Source: Motacilla alba alba (Eukaryota; Chordata; Aves; Passeriformes; Motacillidae). From it: a DNA stretch of 64,000 nt. Below, in pieces: positions 11,419-23,998 of this stretch (position 1 is its first letter; each line of letters starts with the position of its first letter). The notes under the pieces were generated by a model. It did not search any database and was not told the origin of the DNA. It saw nothing but the letters and a program-made list of their open reading frames with translations. The position numbers and the translations under genes are program-made. The stretch spans positions 75,145,801-75,209,800 of the forward strand of contig NC_052017.1 in NCBI RefSeq assembly GCF_015832195.1. Direction: 5' to 3'.

Positions 11419-14065
11419 ACATATAGTCAACTTCCTAATAACTTCTGACATTAGCATTCACATCCACATGTATATTTTAATGTCCTTACCATTAACATGC
11501 TCTACAAAATGTAAGTCATAGTCACATTTCTTTTTTTCAACCAATGGATTCTGAGGTGTTTGTGCTTTATGCTCACTTCATTTCCTCAATGGCATTTCTC
11601 TACATTATTGTATATAATGAGAAGTCCCATATATATATGTTACGGCTATAAAGCATAGCAATAATACCCCCTATATGACAGATATGTCCAAGAGGGCTGT
11701 CTATGGCCCTCTTTACTCAGTGGCCCCTTAGCCATTAAGAGTGTTGACTGCTTTGACATGGTGTTTTGCTCCTTATGTCCTTTTCTTCTATATCTTCCTT
11801 TGTTTCTTGTCTCTCCTATGGCTGCATCACATGTGCATCACATGGCCTGCCTGTCATGTGGCAGGTTCAGTTTTGATTGCTAAATGGCATTGCATAGATT
11901 TAATTACACTGTGTCATTTTGTGCAATTTTTGGACATCCAGTCACATAAGCAGATACATCATCTGTATATCCATCATGTGAAGGACATGTCAACTTGATT
12001 TTTTTGTCTTATAAAGTTGTTTCTTTCATCAAGTTAAAGATCGGGAATTATTTCTCTGAATATAAACATAAGAGGATTTCCCGAACCATATAATGGTCTG
12101 CATACGAGAAATTTGGAGCTGAATCTAACATGGATGAAGAAGAACACATTAGAAAATGTTTAAAATAAAGATTAAAAAAACAAGCTGAAAGAATAATTCA
12201 GCTCGTGATTGTATAATTCAGTAGTGTATATCAAAGAAATCGCAGACCTCAATTTAAAATTTGGAACTTCTTTTTACATTCACACGTAAATAAATCCAGA
12301 GTTGCAGCTTTTTTGTTTAAAAAAACCACCACCATCAATGTGTACTCACAAACATTTTCAGGCATAGTCTAGCTAGTCATAAATCATCTGATTTATGATT
12401 TGTAATTTATGGACTGATACAAAACTAGGTCACTTTTCAAGATGTATAATATTATGAAGGAATAGTGTTTGAGAGAGATGCCATGCCATGATATTGACTG
12501 CTTAAAACACAGAGATTCCAACCACAGAGAAATCAGATAAAACATGAACATGTGGAAATCTTTGTTCTGTTCCATTTGCATCTGACTTTGGACAGGTAAG
12601 TTTAACTAGAAATGTGAAAATAATGAAAAGTAGAAACTACTTATGATAAATTATTTGGATGTATGTTACTGTTGCATCTTAATACACTAAAGGTATTATT
12701 GTAAAGACACTAATAGCCTGACCTTTTCTGAGGTAGAAGATGACTCTTATATGAAGTTGCTTTTGAATGCGTTTGAGTCAGTCTGATGTGAGCAGATCTA
12801 CTGCAAAACTTGAAAAATGACGTATTTGGTTCTGTTCTTTAATATATTACTTCAAGACCCAAGGAGCTGGGATGGATTAATGACAATTTAAATTAATGCA
12901 TAACTAAATCCATAACTATATGGAATAGATAAAAAATAATAAGCCAAGATCTTTGGGATGCTATCTAAACTTATTAAATACATGTGCCAGAATGCTCTGC
13001 TTGGATTTGAAAATATTCCTATCACTTGTTCCTTGATCGTTCCTACAGGGGTTTTGCATATGATCTGGCTATATGCCCCTTGCTGTAAGATTTGTTATAT
13101 TTTTTAAAAAGGTGAAAATTCTGGGACAGAAACCAGCAAGCAGAATTCAGGACACTGCCAACATGCCAAGACAAGGTACATGAGGCATAAGTATGAACAT
13201 AGTTCAAAATTGGAAATAATAAATCTCTAGCATTTGGTCTACAGATGTGAGTAAATGCAAGCGTGTCTGGAAAACAAAGTAAGCACTGTAATACCTTGCT
13301 GCTTTGTAAAGGTTAATGGTATTTAGGGTCTGGAAAAAGCATAATACTTTGACAAGATGCAAATTCTGTTGAGCTGCAACTCATGACGAATATTGCAGCT
13401 AAAAAGGAATACATTATTTACAGAGGGAAGGCACTTATTAATTTTAGACTGGGCAGTTCTACATCAGAAACAATGAAAGTTACCAAGCAGGTGACAAGGG
13501 AGCAGGGTAAAATTAATAATATGTTGTGGCAATTTTACCCATATTATTTATGTATTTGAACTACATGTATAGTTTAATAAAGTGGAGAAAGAGTGACAGG
13601 TTGTAATATTGTCTTGGTAAAAGACCTGGGCTTGTCAGGAGACTGCTCTTATTACATTTTAGGAGATGTCAGATGAACTACTCCAGAGTTCAGAGTCAGA
13701 GAAAGACTCCAACCTTACCTAAAACTTATGTAACTAAAAGGTTCCCTTTTTCTTCAGGAAAATTGGTATTCCATACTTTTTTTTTAATATGAGCAGATGA
13801 AATAAATTAAGTATAAACCCCAACAAACAAAATCAAACATTAAATTAACTGTACCCCCAAAACAAAGTTATGATTGAATTCTTTCCATATATAGAGAGAA
13901 AAGTAATTAAAGGAATGGGAATAAGGAGGATCTTTTTTTTTTGCTACGAATGAAATTCTAGGAGAAATGTTTTTACAATGCTTTTATAAAAGCAAAAAAT
14001 AATCTCTGATTACATCTTGGGTTGCCTTTGGCATCTGCTATATCTTCTGGGAAAGATTATTTTGA

Positions 14066-14197
14066 TATCATAGAATCATAGAATGGCTTGGATTAGAAGG
14101 GATCTGGAAGATCATCTCGTTCCAAACCCCTTGTCATGCACAGGGACACTTTCTACCAGACCAGGTTGTTCAGAACCTCATCAACCTCACATTGAAC
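14066..14197 (-). mobile_element. CR1 LINE 3'-end fragment
   Basis: The plus-strand sequence starts ATCATAGAATCATAGAATGG and continues with the conserved CR1 3'UTR complement (ttggaagggatctggaagatcatct-like, then ccccttgtcatgcacaggg). The CATAGAAT octamer repeat is the CR1 3' terminus, which places the element on the minus strand. It is severely 5'-truncated, about 130 bp long, with no coding part. Confidence 0.9.
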
Positions 14198-15955
14198 ACA
14201 TGAAGGAGAATGACAAGAAGTTCTGAGCAGCACTGGGAAGAGCTAAAAATTTAGACCATAAGAAACACAAACAGGGAAAATAATTAGGGAGAATAGAGGA
14301 AAAAGTAATAAGGAAAATAGTAAATAAAACAAATGTAAAAATGTATGCAAAGATATACAAGTCCATCTTATCCATCTTGGGAATATGTGCTTTAGCAGTG
14401 TATGGGAAGTACACATTCCTGGTTTGGCAAATGTGAGGAAAATCCCTCCGCTCCACTCCCCTCCCCTCCCCTCCCGTTTTTTTTTTTTTTTTCCTTTTTA
14501 CTCTGGAAGATACAAAAAATGTAACTTCCAGTATTTTGAGAAAATTAGGAAGTTTCTATTACGACAGTGGCTCTCAGAGGCTCTGAGATACTTTTGTAGG
14601 AAACAAACTTCTAGATTTGTCTACTGATTCTTCCAACGAGGATATTGGTAAACATATTTTTGCCTGTTATTTTGCAGTTACAGCATTGAAGAAAACCTCT
14701 GCTTTGGTAATTAAAATGTGAGCAAAAGCTGAAAAGAAACATTTTCAAAACAAGAAAGGTAAAAAAGAAAGGTGTTTCAGCAATGATCATGAGAATGTAT
14801 AGAAATACTTTTTTATAAAAGGATATTAAGGATTGCTGAAATTGACTGTTATTGAACTTTCCACTAGTACTTTGGTGAAAAGATCTTTCCGAGTGTGAGA
14901 TTTTGCACAAATCATAGAGATCACTCTTTCTAACACTTTAGATGTTCATGGAGGAAAGACAGGAGATTCATTATAGACTTGTTATTCAGTATAGTAATCT
15001 AGCATCCACTGGGCATGAGACACTGCAGGGTGCAGTTAAGTCATTAGAGCCTGGTAATTTGTATACACTTCCTTTCAAGTTACCCTATATATCACTGTTA
15101 CTGCAAATTAAGATTTTAAACAAAGGCAGCAGACTTGTGACTCTGTCATAAAAAAACCCATACTTTCTAAGGTTGCATGAAGGTTACTTGACTTTGGGAA
15201 AAAGACATTTGACCTATTTATATGAACCTCAGCTGCAGAAGGAAATAGAACAAGCTGTGAAAGTCCATTGCATAGGCCAACAGTGCAAGCTATAGATTAC
15301 AGAGCCTAAAGTGCTAGTTAGTAAATCAAATAATGCCTCTCACTCAGCAAGTAACACTCCTTCCTTCCAAAAGAATAGTGACTGTCTTAAATTTGTAAAA
15401 AATATTCCTTGCCAACTGTCTGGAAAGCTTTTCACTTCCATTCATGGTACCAAAGAATCACTCTGTAATGTAACACACAAAAGATAAGGTACAGGCTTTT
15501 CTTTATCTTACTTACAAGCAGAGAATCAAAGAAGTGTAAAAAGAAATCCGGCAACCTGCAAAGGAGAGCCTTGCAGAGTTTTCAGCTGCTGTCCTGTCAT
15601 ATACTGAACTAGTAAAATAACAGATTGCCAATAAAACTGAAATAATCACATTCTAGGACAGCATGAGCAATACGAGGAAAGATGTACTACATTTGTTGGA
15701 CTCTGGTAATGGAAAGTGTGTTGCTGGCTGACTCCTAATTTAAAAAAGGGAAAAAAAAGCATTAACTGGTTATATTTTATAATAATATTAAATATAATAT
15801 GATCTTAATTTAACATCTGTTCTGGGCATGCCCAGTTAGATAACAATGTGTTATAAAAATCTGAGTGCTTTGAAAGGCTGATGAAAAGAAGACAGGAAAT
15901 GAATGCTAAAAATTAATCACCACCTTCTTCGTCTGAAAAAATGACACTCACTCTT
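14198..15955. other. Non-coding stretch
   Basis: Apart from the CTCCC/T repeat at 14456-14492, no element or coding frame is recognisable. Confidence 0.6.
14456..14492. repeat. (CTCCC)4 followed by a 16-T run
   Basis: Four CTCCC units (14456-14475), one G, then 16 T. The G-rich strand could form a quadruplex. Confidence 0.9.
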
Positions 15956-16548
15956 TGCGTTGGTTGAACTCCAGGCAGAAACCAAGCACCACACAACTGC
16001 TCACTCGCACTCCCCACAGCAGGAGACCGAGAGGGGAATTGGAAGGGTAAATGTAACAAACGCATGAGTTCAGCTTAGAACAACTTAATAATTGCAATAA
16101 CAATAATAATAACAAAGAAACCCCCACTTTAATTTCAATTAAAAAAGTAATAAGAAGAGGCAAATAAAACCCAAGAAAGACAAGTGATGAAAATGAAAAC
16201 AGTTCTCACCAGCAACTGACTGATGCTCACCCAGTCCCTGAGCAGCAGCCCTATGGCAAACCTTACCCTTTATATATTTCTGATCATGATGCCATATGAT
16301 GTGGAATATCCTTTTGGTCAGTTGGAATGAGCTGTCCTGGCTGTTTCCACTCTCAAACTCTTGCGCACCTCCATCTATTTGCTGTTGGGGTGGTGTGAGA
16401 AGCAGAAAAGGCCTTGGCTCTGAGCCCTGATCAGCAGCAACCGAGACATCTCCGAGTTATCAAAACTGTTCTCAGCACAAATCCAAGCCAAAGTCCTATA
16501 TTAGCTATTATGGAGAAAAATTACTTCAGCCCAACCAAAACCATCACA
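15956..16548 (-). mobile_element. Avian ERV LTR of the same family, inverted and more diverged, copy C
   Basis: Read on the minus strand this block matches the landmarks of copies A and B: it starts TGTGATGGTTTTGGTTGG, has a central ATTCCACATCATATGGC followed by a TATA-like ATATATAAAG (plus-strand 16270-16279 region), and ends with sequence corresponding to gtgcttggtttctgcctgg. The plus-strand left part keeps the caccacacaactgctcactc segment that is the complement of the family 3' end. Boundaries are approximate and no target duplication is clear. It is more decayed than A and B and probably older. Confidence 0.7.
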
Positions 16549-19500
16549 CACGCTGCTGTTACTGTGATATTTTCCTTTTAGTAATTTAGGGGTGAAAAAA
16601 CTATTTTGACGCTTCAGTTTGAGATTTGATTACGTGAAGTATTGAAGGTCTTGTATAAAAGATTAAAATTTGTCAGCAGGTTTCTGTGGGAATGAGTAAT
16701 CAGCATAACTAATGCAAAAAATAAAGTGGCAGTGATCTGCAGCATGCACAAATGGACGCAAAAGATCCTGGTATGCTTATCATTGTACAGGTTTTGTAAA
16801 GTTTTAGTCATGATAATATGTTGACAATGGTTTAGAAAAAGACACTGAAGATCAGTCACCAGAGAATGACTAATTACCACAATGCTTTACTTAACAGTAG
16901 CAATGAGCTACATATCTGTACAACATCAAAATGTTTATTAATTATGTGTTTTTATTATAGAGGAAAAAGTACAAAATTAGTAGTGTTTATTGATTGTATA
17001 TCACAATAAAATGTATCAGTGGTTCACCAAGGGAAGAGAGGAGATGGTTGTTCTCTCTTACTGAGTAAAATAATGTTAATTGGTCAGTCAAGCACAGGAT
17101 ATAACAAAACATCTAAGAAAGCAGAAGAGGACTTATTTTACACAAAAAGCACAGTCAGCAGATTTTCTCTGTATGTACTCGATATAGTCATTTTCTAAGA
17201 GAAACAATGATGCTGCCTGGGTGCATTGGGAGATTTGATGGGAGAACATGGCTACAGGAATGTAACATTTTGCAAAAACATAATGATTTTTGGTGGAGAT
17301 AGTAAAGCAGAGGTTCTCTCTGACAGTACTGTCTGGGGAATAAAGTAAGGAAAAGATTATAAATGCTTCTTCCATCTTACCTGCAAGAGCATATCAGCTA
17401 TACCTGGTTTTGAGATGAGGAGAAAGAACATTCTTGTTTAACCTTAGCTAAATAGACCAAGTTCCTCTTGTGACAACACTAAAAGTATTAGAGTTGAAGA
17501 GAGAAAAAAAGAGAGAGGAGGAAATATGCATTTTACTTTAACTTGGATTCAGTTAAGGTTATTTTTAAATGTGTTGATAACTGATTACCACTTAGATATT
17601 ATGAACATAATAGGAGGAACCTAAACATTATATACCCAGCAGGACTGGAAGCAACACAAAATGTGAGTCTTCATTTCATGTCCATCGATAAGGCACCATA
17701 ACAAGCAGAAAAACAGTGAAAACCAAGAAGCCTACTATAGTACTTACAAATAATTTTGTTTTTTCTTTCAGCTGTATATACGTTCTAGTAATTATCATGT
17801 TATTGGTAGCTAGAATATGCAGAGTAAAGATCAGCTTAAGTGTAGACAGTTTGTGAATTGAATAAGGAAACCAAATTTTGATCAATGTGTAGAAGCCAAA
17901 TTCAAATTGATGTTCACTATCATGGATCAGTAACACTAAAAAATATGATCAATTCATCTTGAAAATAATTGTACATTTTAGCAAGGTACTGTAGAGCAAA
18001 AGAGCAGCATATACTAAGCAAAAGCAGAAAATTGCATGCAGTGCTATTAAGATATAATTGTTGTAAACAAAGGTTTTACGGAGAATATTCACCACTCTCT
18101 GTAGGAGAGATATTAATAGTATTCAGGAGACAGTGCACTTGAGTAATCAAATTTCTTATTCTTTTTTACACAGAATAACTTCCCTTTGAACACTACACAA
18201 TTTAGATCAGCCACAAATTATAAGTCAGCAAATAAATTGGTGTATGTTTTCTGAAGATTGAAATCAACCTGAAAAATTGTAATGGAGTATAGCTTTTCTT
18301 TTTTTATTCCTTTTATTTTTTTTTCCCCTGGATGGCTTTCCTGCATTAAAACCCCATTGGTTTGTGCTCTCATGGAGCGCACTGAAACTGATTGTGTTTT
18401 GGATGCTCTCTGTGGGTATTTCAAGTTTACATATGTGATAGATCATAAAACGAAATGCATGTTGCATGCTCTGTGTGTGTGACTTGCTGCAACATGAAGG
18501 CATTGACAAGTCAGTCTTAAAAGAGTAATCCTGGAAGCTGAGGAAAGCACTTGCTGTGCCAGCTCATGTAGCTTTTAAGTAACATGGAAATCTATTAAAT
18601 GAATTTTGTATTCTCAGAATGTGGTTTTTAAAAGTGGCATAAACTTTTAGATAAGAACCATTTGGCATTTCAGTCTATCACTTATAACCAAAAAGGACTA
18701 AGCCAATGTTGAAGACGCATGGTTGGATTTTGTTCAAATCCTAGCTCTGCTTGCTTCACTGGATTTTTATAGATCCCTTTGCTCTGTATTCAATTCCCTC
18801 TTCGTGAAATACAGTTGCTGGTATTCATATTCTATGAGGATCTATCAAGATGTTTTATTCAATAGTGCCTAGAAAGTCATGTGCTACACCCTGAAAAATT
18901 TATTTATATTATATATATGGATGTATAAATGAACAGTCCTAGTACGTACACAACTCATTATTACTTGGATCACTATTTAGTTTCTTTGGTCTTCAGAAGA
19001 TTATGAAACCGATGTTTTATCTAGTAAATACACTTTTTTAAAAAGGTTTTATGTGCTTTTTGTTCACCACCATCAAATTGTGCTATAAATAACCATACTG
19101 CTACATTATAAGCTCTTTATTCTTTCTTAGTTCCATAAAAGTAGGGTGTTTTTAATTTGTTGGTTTTTTTTTTTTCCAAACAGGATGGAAAAAACTTGAA
19201 AACCAATTTTTGTTTCATTGTAATGTATATTTAGTTTGGTTTTCTTGCAATAAGGTTGCAAGAACTGTGTCAGTTTTTGGGTAATTTTTTTTTTTTTATA
19301 TTTTTTCAAACATTCATGATTAAAGTTAAGAAAAATAGTAAGAAAAAAGATATTAACATTGTAGCTGTAAATCTTCAGATTTGAAGATTTGTAGAATTTC
19401 ACTTGTGCCAGTATTTTCTGAAGGTGTATGCTAAGTGTATTAGATGCTGGGGATCTATAAAGGAAATTAGGATTATAAAGGAAAGTGTTTGCTTTACAAT

Positions 19501-20726
19501 GGAAGCTCTGCCAAAAAAAATTATATGATAAATATTGTTGACCTGTTTTTAAAGAACAGCATTTTGAGGAGATGCCTGGAAGGACATTATACCACAGGGA
19601 AAAAAAAATGCACACTTCAACATGTGAAACATTTAAAAGTGTTACATACATCTCCTTCCAATGCAAAACTGAATGAAGTGTTATCAAGTTTTGTTTCCTC
19701 AACTGTAAACAGAGAGCAGAAAAAATCTCCTTTATTGTACTTGTAGTGGATGCAGAAAGCCATTAGCATTAAGGTCAAAGAATGAAGATGTAGTTGCCTT
19801 GTTATTGACAAGGGGTTTTAGAAGAAGAACATTTTTACCTTTTCTGACTTCCTTCTTGTCTTCCCTTCTTCATTTTTTTCTTGTCTTTTTCCTGGTTGAC
19901 TCGAAAGCTCAGAAAAGATGGTTTCCAGTGTTTCAGCTTCTGAACTGAAAAATAATTTTGTGGAGTGAGTGAATACATGCTTTTGAACAGACAAATGAAG
20001 AGAACCAAAAGCACCACCAGGAAAAATGTTCCATAACGACCATTGAATGTCGTGCTGTTTACCTAGGGCACTGTGTGTTCACATCCCACTGTGTTTTCCA
20101 GCTGCTCTGAGTAGAAGAAACATTGACTGTCCTAAAATATGTTATCTACAGTGACCATCTGCAGCAAAAGGAGTCACAGGAAATTTAGGCTTTGTAAGAA
20201 GTGCTCCAAGAATTGCAACTGCAATATATCCTAGAAGTAAAATTTTCCCCAATTTCTTGATTAAATTATTGAAATTTACACCACTGAGTGTGTATAATGC
20301 TTTTTGAATCTTTGCAGTATAAGAATGAGGAAAGTCAAGTATCAATTTTTCAGGACATTAGGGACTTGAGTTCATTTCAGGTGGAATTGATGTATACTGA
20401 TTCTTTTCTTTTTTTTTTTTTTTTGCTTCCCTGCAAGACACATTTTCTTTTTCTGAAATGCCATTTTAAAATGCCTGCAGGTCCTCTGAGCACAAAGGTT
20501 TGTTTTGCCTTCCATATCATTGCTCTAAAACACATTCCAGAAAAGTTGAAAGAAGAGTGGGAAACTCTTTGTTGAACTTTTTCAAACATTATTTTCACAA
20601 ATCTTCAGCATCTCTTCCCTTTTTTTTTTTCTTGATCAGCTTTAGCAAAATAAAAGGGATCCAGAAGACTCGGAAATTAATTATAAACTGACATGTTTTT
20701 GATTTCATGCCTTATGTCCTTTCTAT

Positions 20727-20850
20727 TCTTTTTTTTTTTTTTATGTTTGACTTTTTTTTTTCCTCTGGGTTTGTTGGGGTTTGTTTGTTTGTTTGTTTTT
20801 GTTTGTTTTGTTGTTGTTGTTTTGGGGTTTTTGTTTGTTTGGGTTTTTTT
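20727..20850. repeat. T-rich tract with (TTTG)n and (TTG)n
   Basis: Long T runs (from 20727 and 20752) pass into GTTT tetramers (20780-20812) and TTG trimers, then more GGTTT. Overlapping phenylalanine-rich and cysteine-rich frames across it are low-complexity translations, not genes. Confidence 0.9.
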
Positions 20851-22526
20851 ATGGGGAGGGGTGCTTCTGCAGGCTGCGTGAATGCTACACTTTTCAGCTG
20901 TGTGTTTCTAGGCTCTTTAATAAGCCTAGATCTGTTTTAATAAGCAGATTTTTGTGGCAGCTACATTGATAAAAATCTGCAACAATGCTTTGCTTGTCTT
21001 TGGTGCTTGTCTAGGTGCCTATCTGTGTATTTGAAATGCAGAATCTTTTATTCTTTTTTAATTTTAAGATCTAATCACTGATTAGGAGAAAAATGTCAAC
21101 CCATGCAGGAAAGTTTGCTGCATCCCAAAGTGTTTGTTTTGTGCTTGCCTAACAATGAAGTGTCGATTCTGTTGCTGTTAATAGAGTTAAATGGTGTTAC
21201 CAAAAAGAAGCAACAATAAACCAGAAAAAAACAGCAAAATAAACATTTTCTATCTGTTTGTCTCGTTCCCCACATTAATTTTATTTTCTTCCAAGCTCCA
21301 AGTTGTCTGTGCAAAAAGCACACTTGCCTCCTTGAGAGGATTCTGTTTCAAGCAATGTCATAACCCACCCAGGCTGTTAAAGTGACTTTCCTCACTCTTT
21401 TTCATCCTCTCTGAAATATTTTAGGGTGGAAGAGAAAGTGTGTAGATCCTCTGGGTGATTTCTGCTCAGCCAAACTAATCCCATTATCCGTTTAGTCATG
21501 TTTACATCAGGCTAACAGCTAATAACTCATGTGCAACTCTATAACTATCTTTAATCTTGTTCTTCATCCAAGAGCCTGGCTTTCTCAGATTATTAATGGT
21601 GCTGGGTGAGTGTCCTGTCAGGCTTCTGTGCTCCTGGAATTGCAAAGTGACACAAGGTCAGCCCTTTCAGACCAGATCTCTGGGGTGACATATGGTAATC
21701 ACATGTACCCCTCCTCCTAAGGAAAAGAGCTGACTATCTGATCCATGGTCTCAAAATAGTCATTGTTCTCACACAACACATTAAAGAGTTGATTTTTCCC
21801 TTCTGAAAAAGTTGGAGACAGTTGTAGAGAGACTTGTGACTGACTAAGTCTGCTGTCAGCTTGGCTGTTTGTGTCCAAGTGAGTCTTTTTTGTAGTGCAA
21901 TGATCTTACAAAAGATTTCAGAATCCCAGTAGGCATAAAGAGGCCAAAGGATGCCCTCAGAATTATATAAACCATGGATGACATGCTGTGAAGAAATTAC
22001 TTTTGAATTATTTTCTGACTGACTTAAATGATTCAGTGTACCAACAGTATTGTAGAGCAATAATCATTTTGCATTAATTTGTCAAAACGTTTAGGTATGA
22101 GTACTTGAAGGTGTGAAGTTACTATAATTTTCATGCATTTTTTTGTAGACAGCAAAAAACCCCTTAGTGTCAATATAATAATGTCAATTCACAGCTTTAA
22201 CCTTAGACTCTATGGGATAAGTGAAGCTGAAATAGGGTGAAGAACTTGTTTTAGCTGTTTCTATTCAAGAGGGCAAATCTGCTCTATTGTTGCAATTAGA
22301 ATGAGCAAGTGTAAGCATGTCAGGCTAAGTGATCATGCTTTTCATCCTAGACCTGCTCAAGAAGCCTTTTTCTATTGAATAAAGATGATGTGCAAGTATC
22401 CTGCCAAGCTTCAGTTTGTGAAAACTAAATCAGGACAAAAGCAGACCTTGATAATGAACCTGTAATTTATGCAGCCCTGAAATGCTAAACATTCTTAGAC
22501 TAAGGGATGTTACTACTTCGGTGATT

Positions 22527-22580
22527 AAAACAAAACAAAACAAAACAAAAACAACAAAACCAAAACTCACCAAACAAACA
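22527..22580. repeat. (AAAAC)n A-rich repeat
   Basis: About five AAAAC units pass into an imperfect ACAAAAC/CAAAC tract. Confidence 0.9.
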
Positions 22581-23014
22581 CCCCACCTTCCACCAAAATT
22601 ATTTGGTCATGTAAATCTGTTAGGAATAAATAATGTCTTAGGATGTAATCTGCTCTTCAAGAGTCTCCTTTATTCATCACAATATAAAATCTTTCAGGTT
22701 GAGATAGGCAACCAAATCCTTATCTTGAAACAGACATCATATCTGCAAGAAGGAAATGCTTAATTGAATAAATGGGAAAATACAGGGATGTCATGGGATC
22801 TGTGAAATTGTGGATTGTCTCTTGTTGGAAATGGAAAACAATCTGCTAACTCAGTTAAAATTTGATGGCATCCCCTTATCCTAAAGAAAAATTAAAATAT
22901 ATATATAGGTATAATGAACTTTAAAATATTTTCAGATCCTTGATTTGAATATTTAAATATCTCTTTTCTTATATAAATAAATAAAATATCTTTCTTCCCC
23001 TTCTTATTTCCAAA

Positions 23015-23998
23015 CTCATAGCATTTTGGAGTCACAAAACGTAGGCTCATAGCATTATAGTCAGAAACATAGACTCATAGCATCATAGAGTCACAGAATG
23101 TTTTGGGTTGGAAGGGAGACTAAAAGTCATCTAATTCACACTGCTTGCCATGTGCCACAGACTGACCTGTCCAACCTGGCCTTGAACAATTCCAGGAATG
23201 GGGCATCCACAATGTCTCTGGGAAACCTCTGCTAGTGCCTCATCACCCTTTGAGTAAAGAAATATTCTTCCTAACATCCAATCTAATCCTCATCTATTTT
23301 GCTTTAAAATCTTTCCCCCTTGTCCTGTCTGCCAATGTGAAAAGTTGCTCTAGATCTTTCCTATAAAGTCCTTTAAATACTGGAGGGCTACTAATAAGGT
23401 ATCTCTGGAGCCTTCTCTTCTCCAGTCTGAACAACTCCAGCTCTCTCAGCCTGTCTTCATAGGAGAGGTGTTCCAGCCTTCTGATCATCTTCATGGCTTC
23501 CTCTGGACTCTCTCCAACAGGTCCATCTATGCCCTCCTTGTGCTGGGGACCCCAGATCTGGATGCAGCACTCCAGGTGTGGTCTCACCAGAGTAGAGCAG
23601 AGCAGAGGGGCAGAATGACCTCCCATGCCTTGCTGGCCACACTGCAGGATATGATTGGCTTGATTGGCTTTCTGGGCTGCAAGCACACACTGTTGACTCA
23701 TGTCCATCCTTTTCTCCACAAGAACATCTAAGTCCTTCTCTGAAGGCCTGCTTTCAATTAGTTATTTTTTCAGTCATTTCTGGGATTGCCCTGACCCAAG
23801 TGCGGCACCTTGCTCTTGGCCTTGTTAAACCTCGTGAGTTTCTCATCATCACAGTTCTCTAATTTGGTCAGGTCCCTCTGGATGGCATCCCATCCTTCAG
23901 CTGTGTCAACTGCATCACTCAGCTTGGTTTTATCTGCTACCCTGCTGAGGGTGTGTTTGATCTCACTGTCTATGTCATTGATGAAGATATAAAAGAAT
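23015..23998 (-). mobile_element. CR1 LINE fragment: RT domain remnant, ORF2 C-terminus and 3' end
   Basis: On the minus strand this is a degenerate copy of the 3' part of chicken-repeat-1 (CR1), a non-LTR retrotransposon. From 23998 down to 23770 it encodes FINDIDSEIKHTLSRVADKT, where the catalytic (F/Y)ADD motif of the reverse transcriptase has become VADK, and then DAIQRDL and FNKAKSKVPHLGQGNP. From 23719 to 23294 it encodes MDMSQQCVLAAQKANQ, STLVRPHLECCIQIWGPQ, LEHLSYEDRLRELELF and LEKRRL, all CR1 hallmarks. The 3' end with a CACAGAATG-type terminus lies at ~23100, followed by a short tail of imperfect repeats (23015-23100). Frameshifts between the two parts make it non-functional. Confidence 0.93.

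Larger units (their letters stand above)
8763..14065. other. Non-coding stretch, nothing recognised
   Basis: AT-rich intronic sequence with the 18-bp duplication at 11383-11418 and T19 at 10782-10800. Frames are short and low in complexity. Confidence 0.6.
16549..23014. other. Non-coding stretch
   Basis: AT-rich sequence with T-rich tracts (20411-20424, 20727-20850) and an AT stretch at 18905-18919. The longest minus-strand frame (19127-19702) uses a TTG start and is lysine/asparagine/phenylalanine-rich, as expected from AT-rich noise. Confidence 0.6.

Noticed and set aside
19127..19702. 191-codon minus-strand open frame
   Set aside because: It begins with TTG, is rich in Lys, Asn and Phe as expected from AT-rich DNA, and shows no domain or splice context.
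20693..20969. Cys/Phe-rich small hydrophobic proteins
   Set aside because: They are translations of the (TTTG)n/T-rich simple repeat.
23468..23731. Plus-strand frame of 87 codons
   Set aside because: It is the antisense shadow of the CR1 ORF2 remnant on the minus strand.
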